A DNA stretch of 64,000 nucleotides from Asterias rubens (taxonomy: Eukaryota; Echinodermata; Asteroidea; Forcipulatida; Asteriidae). The stretch spans positions 18,999,685-19,063,684 of the forward strand of contig NC_047063.1 in NCBI RefSeq assembly GCF_902459465.1. Reading direction: 5' to 3'. The translations under genes were made by a program, and so were the position numbers. Shown piece after piece: positions 1-11,367 of the stretch (the stretch's first letter is position 1; each line of letters begins with the position of its first letter). The notes under the pieces were generated by a model that was not told where the DNA came from, searched no databases, and saw only the letters and a program-made list of their open reading frames with translations.

Positions 1-225
1 TGCATAATCATTACCGCTATGGCTGGAAGATTTGTATTGAATAATTTTAGTCGATAATGATACATTATCTACACCACTCATCATTGCTCATTAGCATTTA
101 ATTACCATAGACAAAATCACCTCGGTTATATCGGTAAAGGAAAATAATATACAGTCATGAGTTTAATATCTGTAGAACTATGCTTTGGAAATTAAGATTT
201 AACACTTTTTGTAAGGTTTCTAAGC
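1..225. other. AT-rich non-coding stretch, nothing recognised
   Basis: No reading frame, RNA gene or repeat boundary is convincing here. It precedes a dispersed inverted-repeat element. Confidence 0.5.
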
Positions 226-450
226 AGGGCCCAATTTCATGGCTCTGCTTATCGTAAGCACAGAATCGGCGCTTACGGAAGCAGGGAATTCTGTGCTTAC
301 GGCAAGCGTATTTTACGGGTTAGCGGCGAATGTGGGCTTCTGCGCGTGCGTACTCCACGTTACTAGGCATGCTACCCTTACAAGGCTAGCGCAGAAATTC
401 GGCGCTTGCACGTAAGCGGGGAATCGCGATCGTAAGCGCAGAATTCGGCG
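226..450 (+). mobile_element. Family C inverted-repeat element, right end lost
   Basis: It begins GGGCCCAATTTCATGGCTCT and holds several short inverted copies of a cTTACG/CGTAAGc motif. The same left end recurs at 28117 and 39346. The 28117 copy has a matching right end and sits inside a SINE, which shows that this family is mobile. This copy fades out without the right inverted repeat. No protein is encoded. Confidence 0.55.
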
Positions 451-756
451 GTAAGAAAAAACGTACAAACTCACGACTTGGTCCGTACATGTACTTTGCA
501 ATTGTGTTTACTATACGCATTACAGGCAAAGTCTGCCTCGATTGACGTCACGAACAGCGCCCTCTCGGGTCGGGGTCTACTCTTAAATTTGTAAATAACA
601 TAAGAACTGATTTTTTAAAACCTTAGTTTACTGTTTATTTACATTCAACTCATCAAAACACATATATTAGTGACAAAAGCTTTATTTTGAAAAAATACCA
701 CTTCCAGGTGACTTTAAAGGTATGACACAACAGTCTGGCAATTCTGGATAAAGGCA
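451..756. other. Non-coding stretch, nothing recognised
   Basis: Short open frames only, with no splice-bounded exon candidates. It ends at the TTAA that starts a family A MITE. Confidence 0.4.
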
Positions 757-1095
757 TTAAAGGCAGTGGACACTGTTGGTTATTGCTCAAAATAATTGTT
801 AGCATCAAACCTCACTTTGTTATGAGTAATAGGGAGAGGTTGGTATTATAAAACATTGCGAGAAACGACTCCCTCTGAAGTAACCTCAGATTTAGAATTT
901 GGGGTCTCGAAATCAAGCATCTAAACGCACACAACTTCGTCAGACAGTGGTGTTTTTCCTTTCATTATTATCTCGTAACTTCGACGACCAATTGAGCTCA
1001 AATTTTCACAGGCTTGTTAATTTATGAATATGTTGAGATGCACGAAGTGAGAAGACTAGTCTTTGACAACTACCAAAAGTGTCCAGTGTCTTTAA
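757..1095 (+). mobile_element. Family A MITE (TTAA-ended), diverged copy
   Basis: It starts TTAAAGGCAGTGGACACTG and ends in the inverted form GTGTCCAGTGTCTTTAA. Shared internal landmarks are GAGAAACG-ctccctctgaagt, tctcGAAATCAAGCATCT, gcacacaacttcg, ATTATTATCTCG and ATTTTCACAGG. About 390 bp is usual; this copy has lost part of the middle palindrome. It has no coding capacity, so it is non-autonomous. Confidence 0.85.
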
Positions 1096-1644
1096 TATGC
1101 ATCTTCTTAATAACATACAAAGAAAAAGACCCATCGGTAGTTTCCAAAAATATTGTTGTTATATTTTTTTGTGTGGATTTTTCAAATAATAGCAGAGAAA
1201 GGTTCGACACAATAATAATGTTTTTGATGTTCCTCGCAGTCTCACCAATATACAAAAATTACACATTATTTGTCAACCGGTTCTTCTGTTCCTCTTTATG
1301 ATCGTCAATCGACCTGGCAAAAGTACGAACGTAATACCCCAACGCATAGACCCTACCACAAAAAAAAAAGTTTAACTATTAGTTTTGTGTAAAATCTCAA
1401 GTCAAAGGCGTTGAAGCGTCACTGAATGGGACAGGGCTATCATTTATTCAACAATTTTGGACGAAATTCTGGTCATGCAACTTTAAAAACTCTATCTGCT
1501 TGATCCCTCATTGTTGTGGGTTGAGAGGGGTATCGAGCAATGGGATTGACGAACCTCTCGGAAACCTTCACTTTAAAGATAATGGAATCGCTTCAAGCAT
1601 AATGTGCACTACTAAACCTGTTCATGTTAAAGGTGGGCTTAGCG

Positions 1645-2004
1645 TTTAAAAGGCAGTAGACACTATTGGTAATTACTCAAAATAATTATTAGCATAAAAC
1701 CTTACTTAGTAACGAGTAATGGGGAGAGGTTGGTAGTATAAAACGTTGTGAGAAACGGCTCCCTCTGAAATAACGTAGTTTTCGAGAAAGAAGTAATTTT
1801 CCTCGAATTTGATTTCGAGACCAAGCATCCGAACGCACACAACTTCGTGTAACAAGGGTGTTTTTTTCTTTCATTATTATCTCGCAACGTCGATGGCCGA
1901 TTGAGCTCAAACTATCACAGGTTTGTTATTTCATGCATATGATGAGATACATCAGGTGAGAAGACTTGTCTTTGACAATAACCAATATTGTCCAGTGTCT
2001 TTAA
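1645..2004 (+). mobile_element. Family A MITE
   Basis: It has the same ends and internal landmarks as the 757 copy: TTTAAAAGGCAGTAGACAC on the left and TCCAGTGTCTTTAA on the right. The short open frames on both strands inside it recur in every copy and are repeat-derived, not genes. Confidence 0.85.
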
Positions 2005-2094
2005 GACATACAGCTCCATAAAGTTTAATACCAACATTATTTTCCTCCATAATTGATCATGGAGCTTGCTCTTACACCTAGTTACGATAATGTG

Positions 2095-2230
2095 AGAAAA
2101 TAGGCTAAAAAGAAAACCCCAAATAGGGAAAATCCAAACATTCAGATAGAGACTTAAAACCATGAAAGTGCAAAGGTCAGGTCCAGGATTCGAACCGGGG
2201 TCACAAAGGGCGAAAGAGGGGTAAACAACT
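2095..2230 (-). mobile_element. tRNA-derived SINE, type 2, fragment
   Basis: It contains GGATTCGAACC, the reverse complement of a pol III B box (GGTTCGAATCC), beside a run of aaaacccc/aaaacc motifs. Both recur in the copies at 11984, 23836, 49780 and 56500. The A-box end is degenerate. It is a short relic with no TSD that can be defined by eye. Confidence 0.5.
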
Positions 2231-3017
2231 CCAAACTGGGAAAATCTACTCCAACAGGGGTGCGTTTTTTTGCGGTTGTAACCAACAACAGTTATTGTTT
2301 CAGTGCTATTGGCATGATTAATCAATGGAACAATTCAACCGAAACAGTTATTGATTATGACCGCGATGTGGTGTATCGAACCATTCATGTTTGCATTTTT
2401 GTTCATCTCATTCAAGGGAAGAGAAGCAATTTAAAGGGTAGCAAAACTCTTCAACCTTGTGAAACCTAAAACAAAAATTTCACATCGCCTGTCTGTGGAG
2501 TATTCGGGCATTTATGAACACGCCACAATACTTCTGACAACAACTCAATGCCAGCCCCAATGCATTTACGTTATTTTTAAAAGTCTTAAATTCAAATCGT
2601 TTTGTCCCTTGCTATTCCAGTAAATGGGTTTTTAATCCGTGCAAAAAGCGGTTAATTTAATAAATACGTTCTAGATGAAAATACGGGTTATAAACCACAT
2701 TAAAGCAGTCTAAATACGTTATCAATCGCTCAGATATATGAATAATGAATAATGTTTCGAAAAGTAATGTTGGGCTTTGAACAGTGCGTGGATGGCATTG
2801 TACTGTGAAATTCTGTCTACGGACAACCGTTAATGTATTTTTTTGAAAACTCTGGTTGTGAATATAATTACCAGAGATGAGATGTCGACGTTTCGACCAT
2901 ATCACTCTATTCGTCTTCAGCCGGTTGGCATGGGTAACCTATAGACTCCTTGCATATGAGATGCGTGGCATAATGACAGGGTGTTATTATAGGGTGTATT
3001 ATAGTATAAACTCGTCC
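2231..3017. other. Intergenic stretch, nothing recognised
   Basis: AT-rich sequence with short frames on both strands. None has splice-site boundaries or a recognisable motif. Confidence 0.4.
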
Positions 3018-3384
3018 TTAAAGGCAGTGTACACTATATATTGGTAACAACTCAAAATAATTATTCGCATAAAACCTTACTTGGTAACGAGTAATGGGGA
3101 GCTGTTGATAGTATGTGAGAAACGGCTCCCTCTGAACATGGAGCAATATGCTCTGAAGTAACGTGGTTTTCAAGAAAGAAGTACTTTTCAACGAATTTGA
3201 TTTCGAGACCTCATAATTATATTTTGAGGTATCGAAATCAAGCATCTGGAAGCACACAACTCCATTATTATCTCGCAACTTCAACGACCAATCTTCACAG
3301 GTTTGTTTTTTTATCCTTATGTTGAGATACACCAAGTGAGAAGACTGGTCTTTGACAATTACCAATAGTGTCCAGTGTCTTTAA
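3018..3384 (+). mobile_element. Family A MITE
   Basis: Left end TTAAAGGCAGTGTACAC, right end GTGTCCAGTGTCTTTAA. The palindromic centre (tcgagacctca...tgaggtatcga) is kept. A short extra segment, about ACATGGAGCAATATGCT, interrupts the ctctgaa landmark. Confidence 0.85.
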
Positions 3385-4287
3385 AGTGCCGCCCATTTCA
3401 AACCGTTGGAGCCACGTGCATATCGTGCTTGGAGATGCTGAACCAGTGTACTTGAGGCACTCAAGAGGCACATGAAGAGGTATATGAAGAGGTATACTTG
3501 ACCCAGTGTCAACCCTCAAGTTCAAACTTCCGCTTGTTCGATCACTCATTAGCGGTTAACGAAGCAGTATGGGTGAACGGTAAAACTTCAGTTTATAAAT
3601 AATGAACTTGAATCAAGCATTAGATAGGCATGTGTGCTATATGACAAACCTTTGCATGTTTTTAGGTTATTAGGGTGCAGATTTGTTTTTATTTTATAGT
3701 AATGACGATAATTTCCGTCAAAAAAAACCACGTGTTCCTTTAATAGCACACAGGATGCCAGACGTATAGACTGGACACGATGGCTGCATTGCGGCATCCA
3801 GCATCAACGTGACCAAAGAAAACTGGCCTCTCAATGTCGCAATTATCTCATTGCACAGCTCTGGTATAGAGTGTGAGATACGACTAGATAAAAAACAGTA
3901 ATAAATCCGTTGACATTTAAAGGGAAAATACTCATTTTGGCAGAGTTGATTTTCCTGTTAACAAAGGACCAACACATTTCAATAAAAGAGACAATGTTTT
4001 CACGTGCGTAAAGATCTTTGAATGCCGAAACCGAGCATCGTGTTGTGTTGTTATTTCCATTAAAAAACCTCCTCTCGTTTACAGACATCATCATAATAGA
4101 ATACCACTTAGATCCATTACATTTTACTGTTCCCCGTTTCTTGCTGAGTCATGGTATGGGTCAAACAAGTCGCGGTCGGCCACTAATGGCTAATAGCCAC
4201 TCGCAGCCGGTCGCTCTCTCCAAAAATTGGTTGAACGTGATAATGTGATGACTAAAAACTGACCGCTTCGTGTAAATAACCTGAAAT
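3385..4287. other. Intergenic stretch, nothing recognised
   Basis: Near 3450-3490 there is a small run of CATGAAGAGGTATATGAAGAGGTAT, a local tandem doubling. The frames near 4018-4248 (plus) and 3843-4094 (minus) have no family resemblance or splice context. Confidence 0.4.
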
Positions 4288-5190
4288 TGATAATGCGGCA
4301 GGTAGTTTAGAAGTGGTGGGGTTCGAGATTTAAAGGCACTGGACACTATTGGTAATTACTCAAAATAATTGTTAGCCTTCAAACTTATACTTGGTAACGA
4401 GCAATGGAGAGCTGTTCATAGTATAAAACATTGTGAGAAAGGGCTCCCTCTGAGGTAACGTAGTTTTTGAGAAAGAATTAATTTCGCAGTAAAATATTTG
4501 AATTGATTCCGAGACCTCACGCGTCTCTATGAAAGCACACAACTTCTGAAAGCACTTCGTGTGACAAGGGTTTTTCTTCCATTATCTCGCAATTTCGAAG
4601 ACCAATTGAACTTTCACAGGTCTGTTTATGTTGTGCATAATGTTAAGATACACCAAGTGAGAAGACTGGCTGATAATGCGGCAGGTAATTTAGAAGTAGA
4701 GGGGTTCGAGATTTAAAGGCACTGGACACTATTGGTAATTACTCAAAATAATTGTTAGCATAAAAACAGACTTGGTAACGAGCAATGGAAAGCTGCTGAT
4801 AGTATAAAACATTGTAAGAAACGGTTCCCTCTGGTGTAACATAGGTTTTGAGGAAGAGGTCGGCTCACTCAAATAATAAAAGACTTCAGCTGAAGATCTG
4901 AAAGCCTCACATTATTTTAAAGCACACAAAATGGTGTTTTTTTCTAGTATTATTCTCTTGCAAAATCAAAGACCAATTGTGCCCAAATGTTCACAAAGGT
5001 TTGTTAATTTATGCATATGTTGAAATACCACCAAGTGAGACAATTGTCAATTTTGTTTTTCCCAAACGACATTGCAATGATTTGGTAAAAGAGCCGGCCA
5101 ATTTCATTATGATGTAATTTTGACGGAAAGAGGAACAAAATATTGCAATGTCGTTTGAGGAAAAAAATCGCGTCCCGGTGCCTTTAAATC
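4288..5190 (+). repeat. 383-bp tandem duplication carrying two family A MITEs
   Basis: The sequence from TGATAATGCGGCAGGT through the start of a family A element occurs at 4288 and again at 4671. The 3' end of the first MITE (about 4329-4668) is cut off exactly where the second unit begins. The second MITE (about 4713-5190) is diverged and carries a nested hairpin at 5053-5168, whose arms read AAACGACATTGCAAT and ATTGCAATGTCGTTT. It ends GTGCCTTTAAA. Confidence 0.8.
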
Positions 5191-6204
5191 TTGTGCATTA
5201 TGCCTTAGAGCAAGCACTCTGCAATCTAGTTCATGCAACTCAATTTGTGTCAACGACTGCTCTTATTTCCTCATCTTCCCGCCAGAAATATCGGTTAAAT
5301 CAAACCGGACAGTTTTGACACATGGGACAATGAAGCAAGACAAGCTCGCTATGGCGTTGTAAATGATCGTTGTTTCTTATGGCTGGGCCGTGTCATAAAT
5401 CTCACTAAATTGAAAATGTCGCGGTATCTGATGGGCAACTTGCTGGCTCAGTTTAATAATTTGTTTCATGGGTTTCGTGGGTTTTCACTTTTTAGTTCGC
5501 TCAAAATGTTGTGTTGTGATTCTCAATGCGAAGAGGGACCTTAAGTGGGTATACTTTTGAGGAAAACAGCCACAAAGGTTTGTTATCCCCGAAGTACGGT
5601 ACCTTAAGAAGGACATCGTACAAAACCAGGTCCCCAAAAATCGATTGCAGAACACACTTCAAGTTTTTAGAGTGTATAATATGTAAGTATGGTTTTAATC
5701 TATATTCTAATCACTCGTGCCTATATCTTTAACGAGTCAGTTGTACAGTTGTTCTCTACTCTCCATTTAACCAATGATGCTCTGGTGATCAAAGCATGAT
5801 AATAACTCCATACTTCAGAATAATTGAAGTTGAGAATTCCAGAGATTTGTGGTCAAATCCCACCAATTTATTTTTGACCAATAAAATGAGTCATTATCTT
5901 CCCATCACTCATCGTAATGGAACCGTCTATACACCGTGGTGTACATGAATGGGCCTACCGGTTCATTCTCCAATTCAAGGTCTATAACTGAAAATGCATT
6001 AAATCCCATAATACATCTCGCTTACAATGCAAACCTTAATCAGGGAATATCATCCATTACATTTGCATTTTTCTGAACAAGTTCATTGTATATTATAATT
6101 AATGACTTACAATTTCCATTTGCGGTATTCCATAATAATATAACACTCCTTTCAATTCGATTCAAAGAAAAATACTAAAAAGGGGAATCTATGAAATTTT
6201 TGTG
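5191..6204. other. Intergenic stretch, nothing recognised
   Basis: A 68-codon open frame at 5526-5732 (plus) has no recognisable domain, signal peptide or splice context. It is not called as a gene. Confidence 0.4.
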
Positions 6205-6355
6205 GCACCCGCTGCTAAAATACAGGATTGGAACTGTCTTTAGCTACCACAATCTCGGTGGTCTAGTGGTAAGATATCTACTCTAGAATTGCAAATGGCG
6301 TTGGTATGAATATTTCTCTTGTTTTTTTCACAAGAAAATGCTAAGTACAGCGTAC
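6205..6355 (+). mobile_element. tRNA-derived SINE, type 1, 5' part
   Basis: The run from CACCCGCTGCTAAAATA through CTCGGTGGTCTAGTGGTAAGA (A box-like) to tactctagaattgcaaatgg matches the tRNA-like part of copies at 8190, 28062, 34630 and 35585. The B box is damaged and the tail is lost against the family A MITE that follows. Confidence 0.5.
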
Positions 6356-7127
6356 TTAAAGGCAGTGGACACTATTGGTAATTACTCAAAATTATTATTG
6401 GCATAACACCTTACTTGGTGACGAGTAATGGGGAGAGGTTGATAGTATAAAACATTGTGAGAAACGGCTCCCTCTGAAGTGACGTAGTTTTCGAGAAAGA
6501 AGTAATTTTCCACGAATTGATTTCGAGACCTCAAGTTCAGAATTTGAGGTCTCGAAATCAAGCATCTGAAAGCACACAACTCCGTGTAACAAGGGTATTT
6601 TTTCTTTCATTATTATCTCGCAACTTCGACGACCGATTGAGCTCAAATTTTCACCGGTTTGTTATTTTATGCATATGTTGAGATACACCAAGTGAGAAGA
6701 CTGGTCTTTGACAGTTACCAATAGTGTCCAGTTTCTTTAAAGGCAGTGAACACTATTGGTAATTACTCAAAATAATTATTAGCATAAAACCTTTCTTGGT
6801 AACGAGTAAAGGGGAGAGGTTGACAGTATAAAACATTGTGAGAAACGGCTTCCTCTGAAGTGACGTAGTTTTCGAGAATGAAGTTATTTTCCACGAATTT
6901 GATTTCGAGACCTCAAGTTTAGAATGTGAGGTCTCGAAATCAAGCATCTGAAAGCACACAACTCCGTGTGACAAGGGTGTTTTTTATTTTATTCATATCT
7001 CGCAACTTCGACGACCAATTGAGCTCAAATTTTCACAGGTTTGTTATTTTATGCATAAGTTATGTTTAGATACACCAAGTTAAAAGACTGGTCTTTGACA
7101 GTTACCAATAGTGTCCACTGTCTTTAA
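6356..7127 (+). mobile_element. Two family A MITEs in direct tandem
   Basis: The copies at 6356-6740 and 6737-7127 are both near full length. They share one TTTAAA at the junction: the right end GTCCAGTTTCTTTAAA of the first is the left end of the second. Internal landmarks are all present in both. The two copies differ by scattered substitutions, so this is not a very recent duplication. Confidence 0.9.
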
Positions 7128-7792
7128 TACAAATCGGCGACGGGATAAAAATAAAGACAATTTTTCTTTATACCCGATGAAACTTTAATATCTATTAATC
7201 CAAAATAAAATGGTTTATGTTTTGTCTGGTATTTTGTACATATTTACGGGCTTGCCTCGATTGCAGCAATAACCATTTTAAGCATTGTTTATTTCGAGTT
7301 CGTACGGAAATTGATAACAGAATATAACCAATATAAATATTATTTCTAATCGTTTTATTTTCAAACGCTCATGGAAAGTGGATCTTATTAATTTAGGGTG
7401 AAGGCTATCTTTTCAGTTTAGCATAATTCATTGATATGCATTGGAAGGCCAAACACACCCATATTATGTGCACACAACTCTCGTGGGACCATTTATTGTT
7501 TAATAACCTGGAATCCCGTGAGCCAATGTGAGATTGGTTCATTCAGCTGACACGTCTCATTAAAGATTCATCATTAACTAGTAACAATAGCTGAGGAGTA
7601 CAAAAGATCCGAACTGGGCAGCAGAAGCCATTGTTTACTACACACGCGACTTTCGATTGCCTTCTTGCTTCGTTAAGGTATACTTTTTATGTAATATGTT
7701 GCGGAGAGTTATAATTATTATTTAATATTAATGTTTAATTTGTATCGAGGATGACAAATATCAACTGGTTTTATCCTTTACACCGATGTGTA
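7128..7792. other. Intergenic stretch, nothing recognised
   Basis: AT-rich, without convincing frames or repeat ends. Confidence 0.4.
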
Positions 7793-8182
7793 TTAAAGGC
7801 AGTGGACACTATTGGTAATTAGTCAAAGTAATTATTAGCATAAAACCTTACTTGGTAACGAGTTATGGGAAGAGGTTGGCAGTATAAAACATTGTGAGAA
7901 ACGGCTCCCTCTGAAGTAGAGTAGTTTTCGAGAAATAAGTAATTTTTCACGAATTTGATTTCGAGACCTCAAGTTTATAATTTAAGGTCCCGAAATCAAG
8001 CATCTGAAAGCACACAACTTCGTGGGACAAGGGTGTTTTTTTCTTTCATAGTTATCTCGCAACTCCGACGACCAATCAAGCTCAAATTTTCATAGGTTTG
8101 TTATTTTATGCATAATGTTGAGATACAGCAAGTGAGAAGGCTGGTCTTTGACAATATTACCAATAGTGTCCACTGGCTTTAA
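7793..8182 (+). mobile_element. Family A MITE, near full length
   Basis: Left TTAAAGGCAGTGGACACTAT, right ATAGTGTCCACTGGCTTTAA, a good pair of inverted ends over about 25 bp. The central palindrome tcgagacctcaagttt/ggtcccgaaatc is present. Confidence 0.9.
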
Positions 8183-8347
8183 ACTAGCACTAACTCGGAC
8201 TTTCCCGAGTCCTGTGAAAAATACTGTTGCTCTAGAATTGCAAATGTCGTGGGTTCAAATCCCACTCGAAAAAACTCGGGAAATTATAACTGAATACAGT
8301 AATGACACACATTGGTGTAGAGGTACAACCAAAATTATTATTATTTG
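8183..8347 (+). mobile_element. tRNA-derived SINE, type 1, fragment
   Basis: It contains tctagaattgcaaatgtcgTGGGTTCAAATCCCac, with a B-box-like core, followed by actcGGGAAATTataactgaatacagt. The same order appears, reversed, at 34630 and 35585. It lies directly against the family A right end. Confidence 0.5.
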
Positions 8348-9608
8348 ATGTTGTAATAGTTTTGACTATGTCTTTTAGGCCCATCGGGTCACAGTGCTCA
8401 TAGTCGCGCCTTCAAGTTTTCGTGGTTTCCCAACGAGAAATGTATTTGATAGTTCGTCTGGATTTGCTCAACGGTCGTTGGACAGTGCAATTTGTATGGG
8501 TTTGATAAATTCCTTTTGCATATTTTGGAGCTCCTGATCACTTGGATTTATTGATCAAAATTGGTATAGACCCTATTCAAAATAATTGTTTGGCAGAAAG
8601 AAACATTAATTTGTTGAATTCCATTTATTTTTTTCAAACTTACATGCATGCAATGTTTATTTAACGACCTTTTGATCATTTACAAATACAAAATTGCCAT
8701 CGGTGACCTTATAGTTTTGAGCAGACGACTGTATCCCGGATTTGATTATTCCGAGTCTGATTGCTTATTGTTTGCTCAAGTTTAGAAGCAATCCTACAGG
8801 GAAATATATACCGAAGACACAACATGCATGAAGCGATTACTTTGCCGACTTCAATTGGTACGGAAGCGTATTTCCGCCACATAAATATTTTGTCTCTCTC
8901 TTAATGTATCGTGTACGTACACGATAATGTATCGTGTACGTACACGATACATTTTGATGTATCGTGTACGTACACTTTAACTCACGATAACTAAAACAAA
9001 TTCATCATCGGAGAAGAAGAAATACACACAACCAAACGGTTAAATTAATGACAGAGCATAAATTTTTAGGGGTTTCTTTACCACCTATTATTTGACGAAG
9101 TTCGTAGAGATTGGTTGACAATAATTTGTTGAAAAACCAAGTATGATTGCCCTTTCACACAAAAGGTGAAAGAAACTTTGTGCAGTCACGTCCTATCATT
9201 TCTAGACTGTGTACAATTTTCGTACTAGGTACATTTTTCGGGCCACAGGTGAGGACGGGCTTCATCTTAAGAACAATTTTCAAATTGTTATAAGGGCGTG
9301 ACAACATACAACTTCTTGGCTACAACTACATAGGTCGGGCTATATACATTTAGGGATCGGGCTATACCCGTTTTAGGGCCTGCACCGACGCCCAAAGTCA
9401 CCTCAATCGAACTTGAAATCGACGAAAGCATTATTTGCCTCATTACAAACAACACGACAAGTTGCTAAATGAGCACTAAAATAATTATGTAAACGTTTGA
9501 TCAAAACAGCTACAAATGTTTTTAACGACATTCTGGAAAAATGTAATCAGCAAAAATTATGATATTTTAAGCAAAAAGCTTTATTGCTGTTGTATCAACT
9601 TGACTTAC
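8348..9608. other. Intergenic stretch apart from the palindromes
   Basis: No convincing coding exon on either strand. It would hold the downstream intron of the candidate minus-strand exon at 9609-9838 if that exon is real. Confidence 0.4.
8903..8976. repeat. Tandem perfect palindromes ATCGTGTACGTACACGAT
   Basis: The 18-bp palindrome ATCGTGTACGTACACGAT occurs at 8908-8925 and again inside a 28-bp perfect palindrome at 8926-8953. A third, truncated copy lies at about 8958-8975. Each can fold into a cruciform. No neighbouring gene is identified. Confidence 0.85.
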
Positions 9609-9838
9609 CCACTCTGGTGTCCAACTAACAACCTGATGCAACACGTTGGTTGGTGGTGAGTGGCTTGCCGAGCAAGAAGCACCGCCCGGTCGTATAGTCC
9701 AAAACGCTGTGCTGACAATCGTGCAGCGTAATGACCTTGTATTGAGTACGAACCGCTTGTGATGTGAGACACTGACTCGAGTAATACATGACTCATTCGT
9801 TCAAACCTGTCACCGATCCTGCCGGCAATTTTTGTTTT
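9609..9838 (-). CDS. Candidate internal exon of an unrecognised protein
   Basis: Reading the minus strand, the 230 bases from 9838 down to 9609 are open for 76 codons. They lie between a plausible acceptor (CTTTTCTATACCACAG) and a consensus donor (GTAAGTC); the exon would start in phase 0 and end in phase 2. The peptide begins KTKIAGRIGDRFERM and continues with a Leu/Ala-rich stretch. The IGDRF piece resembles the core of a BH3 motif (I-G-D-x-F), but the usual leucine three residues before the I is an alanine. No flanking exon was found within the intervals examined by eye. It could be a real exon, an exon of a pseudogene, or chance. Confidence 0.3.
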
Positions 9839-10989
9839 CTGTGGTATAGAAAAGTTTTCCGGATTTTTTGTTTAAGGATTTCCTCTTTTCAATCGATTTT
9901 AGAAAAACAAATTCCCCAATGAAAAGCATTTACGATAGTGACAATTTTGATATGCATCCTGCCGCCTTTTCCCACCTTGTTCCCTGTTGACCATGACAAC
10001 AGAGGTGGAAGATGTTATGTGGAAAAGAGCCAGCAGTCCGGCCAGCCTCGCGTTGGTTACTCGATATGGGTGCAAAGGTTACACACCCACCAAGTGTTCC
10101 CGTATTGGTGCTTCAAACATCATTATTTTCAAATAGACATTACAACAACAAATTCCCGAGGCTCTAAGAACACTTATGAAAACACAACCACCATGCCCAA
10201 CATTTTAAAAACTTAAAATACAGGAACAAGATTGAAATTACGGAGAAAGTAATGTATTGTTGGTTGTTTCAGCTGTAGTTTTGGTTGAGCTCCCCCACCC
10301 ATTGCACTGTTTGTATCATCGATACATACTGGTCATTATCAAAAACACCGGCAAGTGTTTTGTTGGCTTAAGCTCTATATGTTACCAGCCACAAATTAAA
10401 TAGCTTCCCTAAAATATAGAAGTAAAAAATGAGCTGTCCGACCCATTATGAAATACATTTACCGATGACATAGTCATGCGTAACAGTCAGGCAATTTAGC
10501 TTGTTTGCCAAGTTGACTGTGGAGCTCATTATACTTCGCATAAGTAAACACATCTTTTCATTTTGATCAAACTCCCAGTGTGCCATTATATGGAAAAATA
10601 TATGATATTGCCACTTGTTGAACATTCAAAAGAATCCTTTTCAATAACCGACCCCCCCCCCCCCCCCCCCACACACACACAAAAAAAAACGTATGCAAAA
10701 TGGGCGGTTACGCGTGACGACGGTAGCAGACGACAGAGTATTTGTCAGTTGAGGGCGCACTTCCTGACATTACATCACGCACGTGTTGTTTTGTTCAGGC
10801 TCGACAGCTGACTGCTGAACAATAAGTGTATGTGTTTTAATTTGCATGGTTTGGTTCTGAAATTGTACACACCCCCTACAATTGCTACTGCGTCACTCTA
10901 GTGCTAAGAAGAGGAACTCAACGGTCCAAAAGCGAACTTTACAGTACAACTAACGGTTGCATAATGCCTACCTACAGAACACCGTGTGA
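9839..10989. other. Intergenic stretch with one homopolymer tract
   Basis: A plus-strand frame beginning at the ATG near 9992 (MTTEVEDVMWKRAS, about 47 codons) reads like protein but has no splice context or known family. Around 10690-10800 the sequence is less AT-rich and could lie upstream of the gene at 11735. Confidence 0.35.
10652..10689. repeat. Compound simple repeat: C19, (AC)5, poly-A
   Basis: A run of 19 C is followed by five AC units and then nine A. Similar C-run/CA compounds occur near 58752. Confidence 0.95.
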
Positions 10990-11086
10990 ACTTTAGAACT
11001 TGCTTGGAAAAAAGTGTAGGCGATAGATCAGCTGACCGACGAAGGAGCAAGGACGCGGAGTAATCACAGCATATCAAAGTACGAAA
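10990..11086 (+). other. Possible 5' UTR exon of the 11735 gene
   Basis: The purine-rich stretch ends at GTACGAAAAG followed by GTAAGC, a good donor. An acceptor (tttgtgaacag) at about 11714 lies 20 bases upstream of the start codon of the secreted-protein gene. Splicing the two would give a short leader exon. This is an inference from splice motifs only. Confidence 0.25.
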
Positions 11087-11233
11087 AGTAAGCAGGTAAT
11101 TTTGAGTAATTACCGAGCAAGTACAATCCTTGTTTCCCTAACCTGGCCCAGGATGCACTCCGTTGTAACCTGCGCCATGGGGAATATGGGGGGACCTTCT
11201 CATCTGTCGAGAAACCATGTGATGTATTGATGG

Positions 11234-11367
11234 GGATAACTTTCCGTATGGCGCCACCACTTTTTCACTCATTTTTACAAAAAGGGATATATCAATCAGG
11301 TAAATTAGATACTATATTATTTTATTTCGAATGAAAAAGTGGTAGCGCCATACGGAAACTTTTCCCT
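11234..11367. mobile_element. Short MITE (family G), about 130 bp
   Basis: The ends are ACTTTCCGTATGGCGCCACC at the left and its inverse, GGTagCGCCATACGGAAACTT, at the right: about 30 bp of inverted repeat around an AT-rich core. A second copy with the same ends lies at 19433-19567. It has no coding capacity. Confidence 0.85.

Noticed and set aside
9992-10135. Plus-strand 47-codon frame MTTEVEDVMWKRAS...
   Set aside because: It reads like protein but has no recognised family, splice sites or neighbouring exon.
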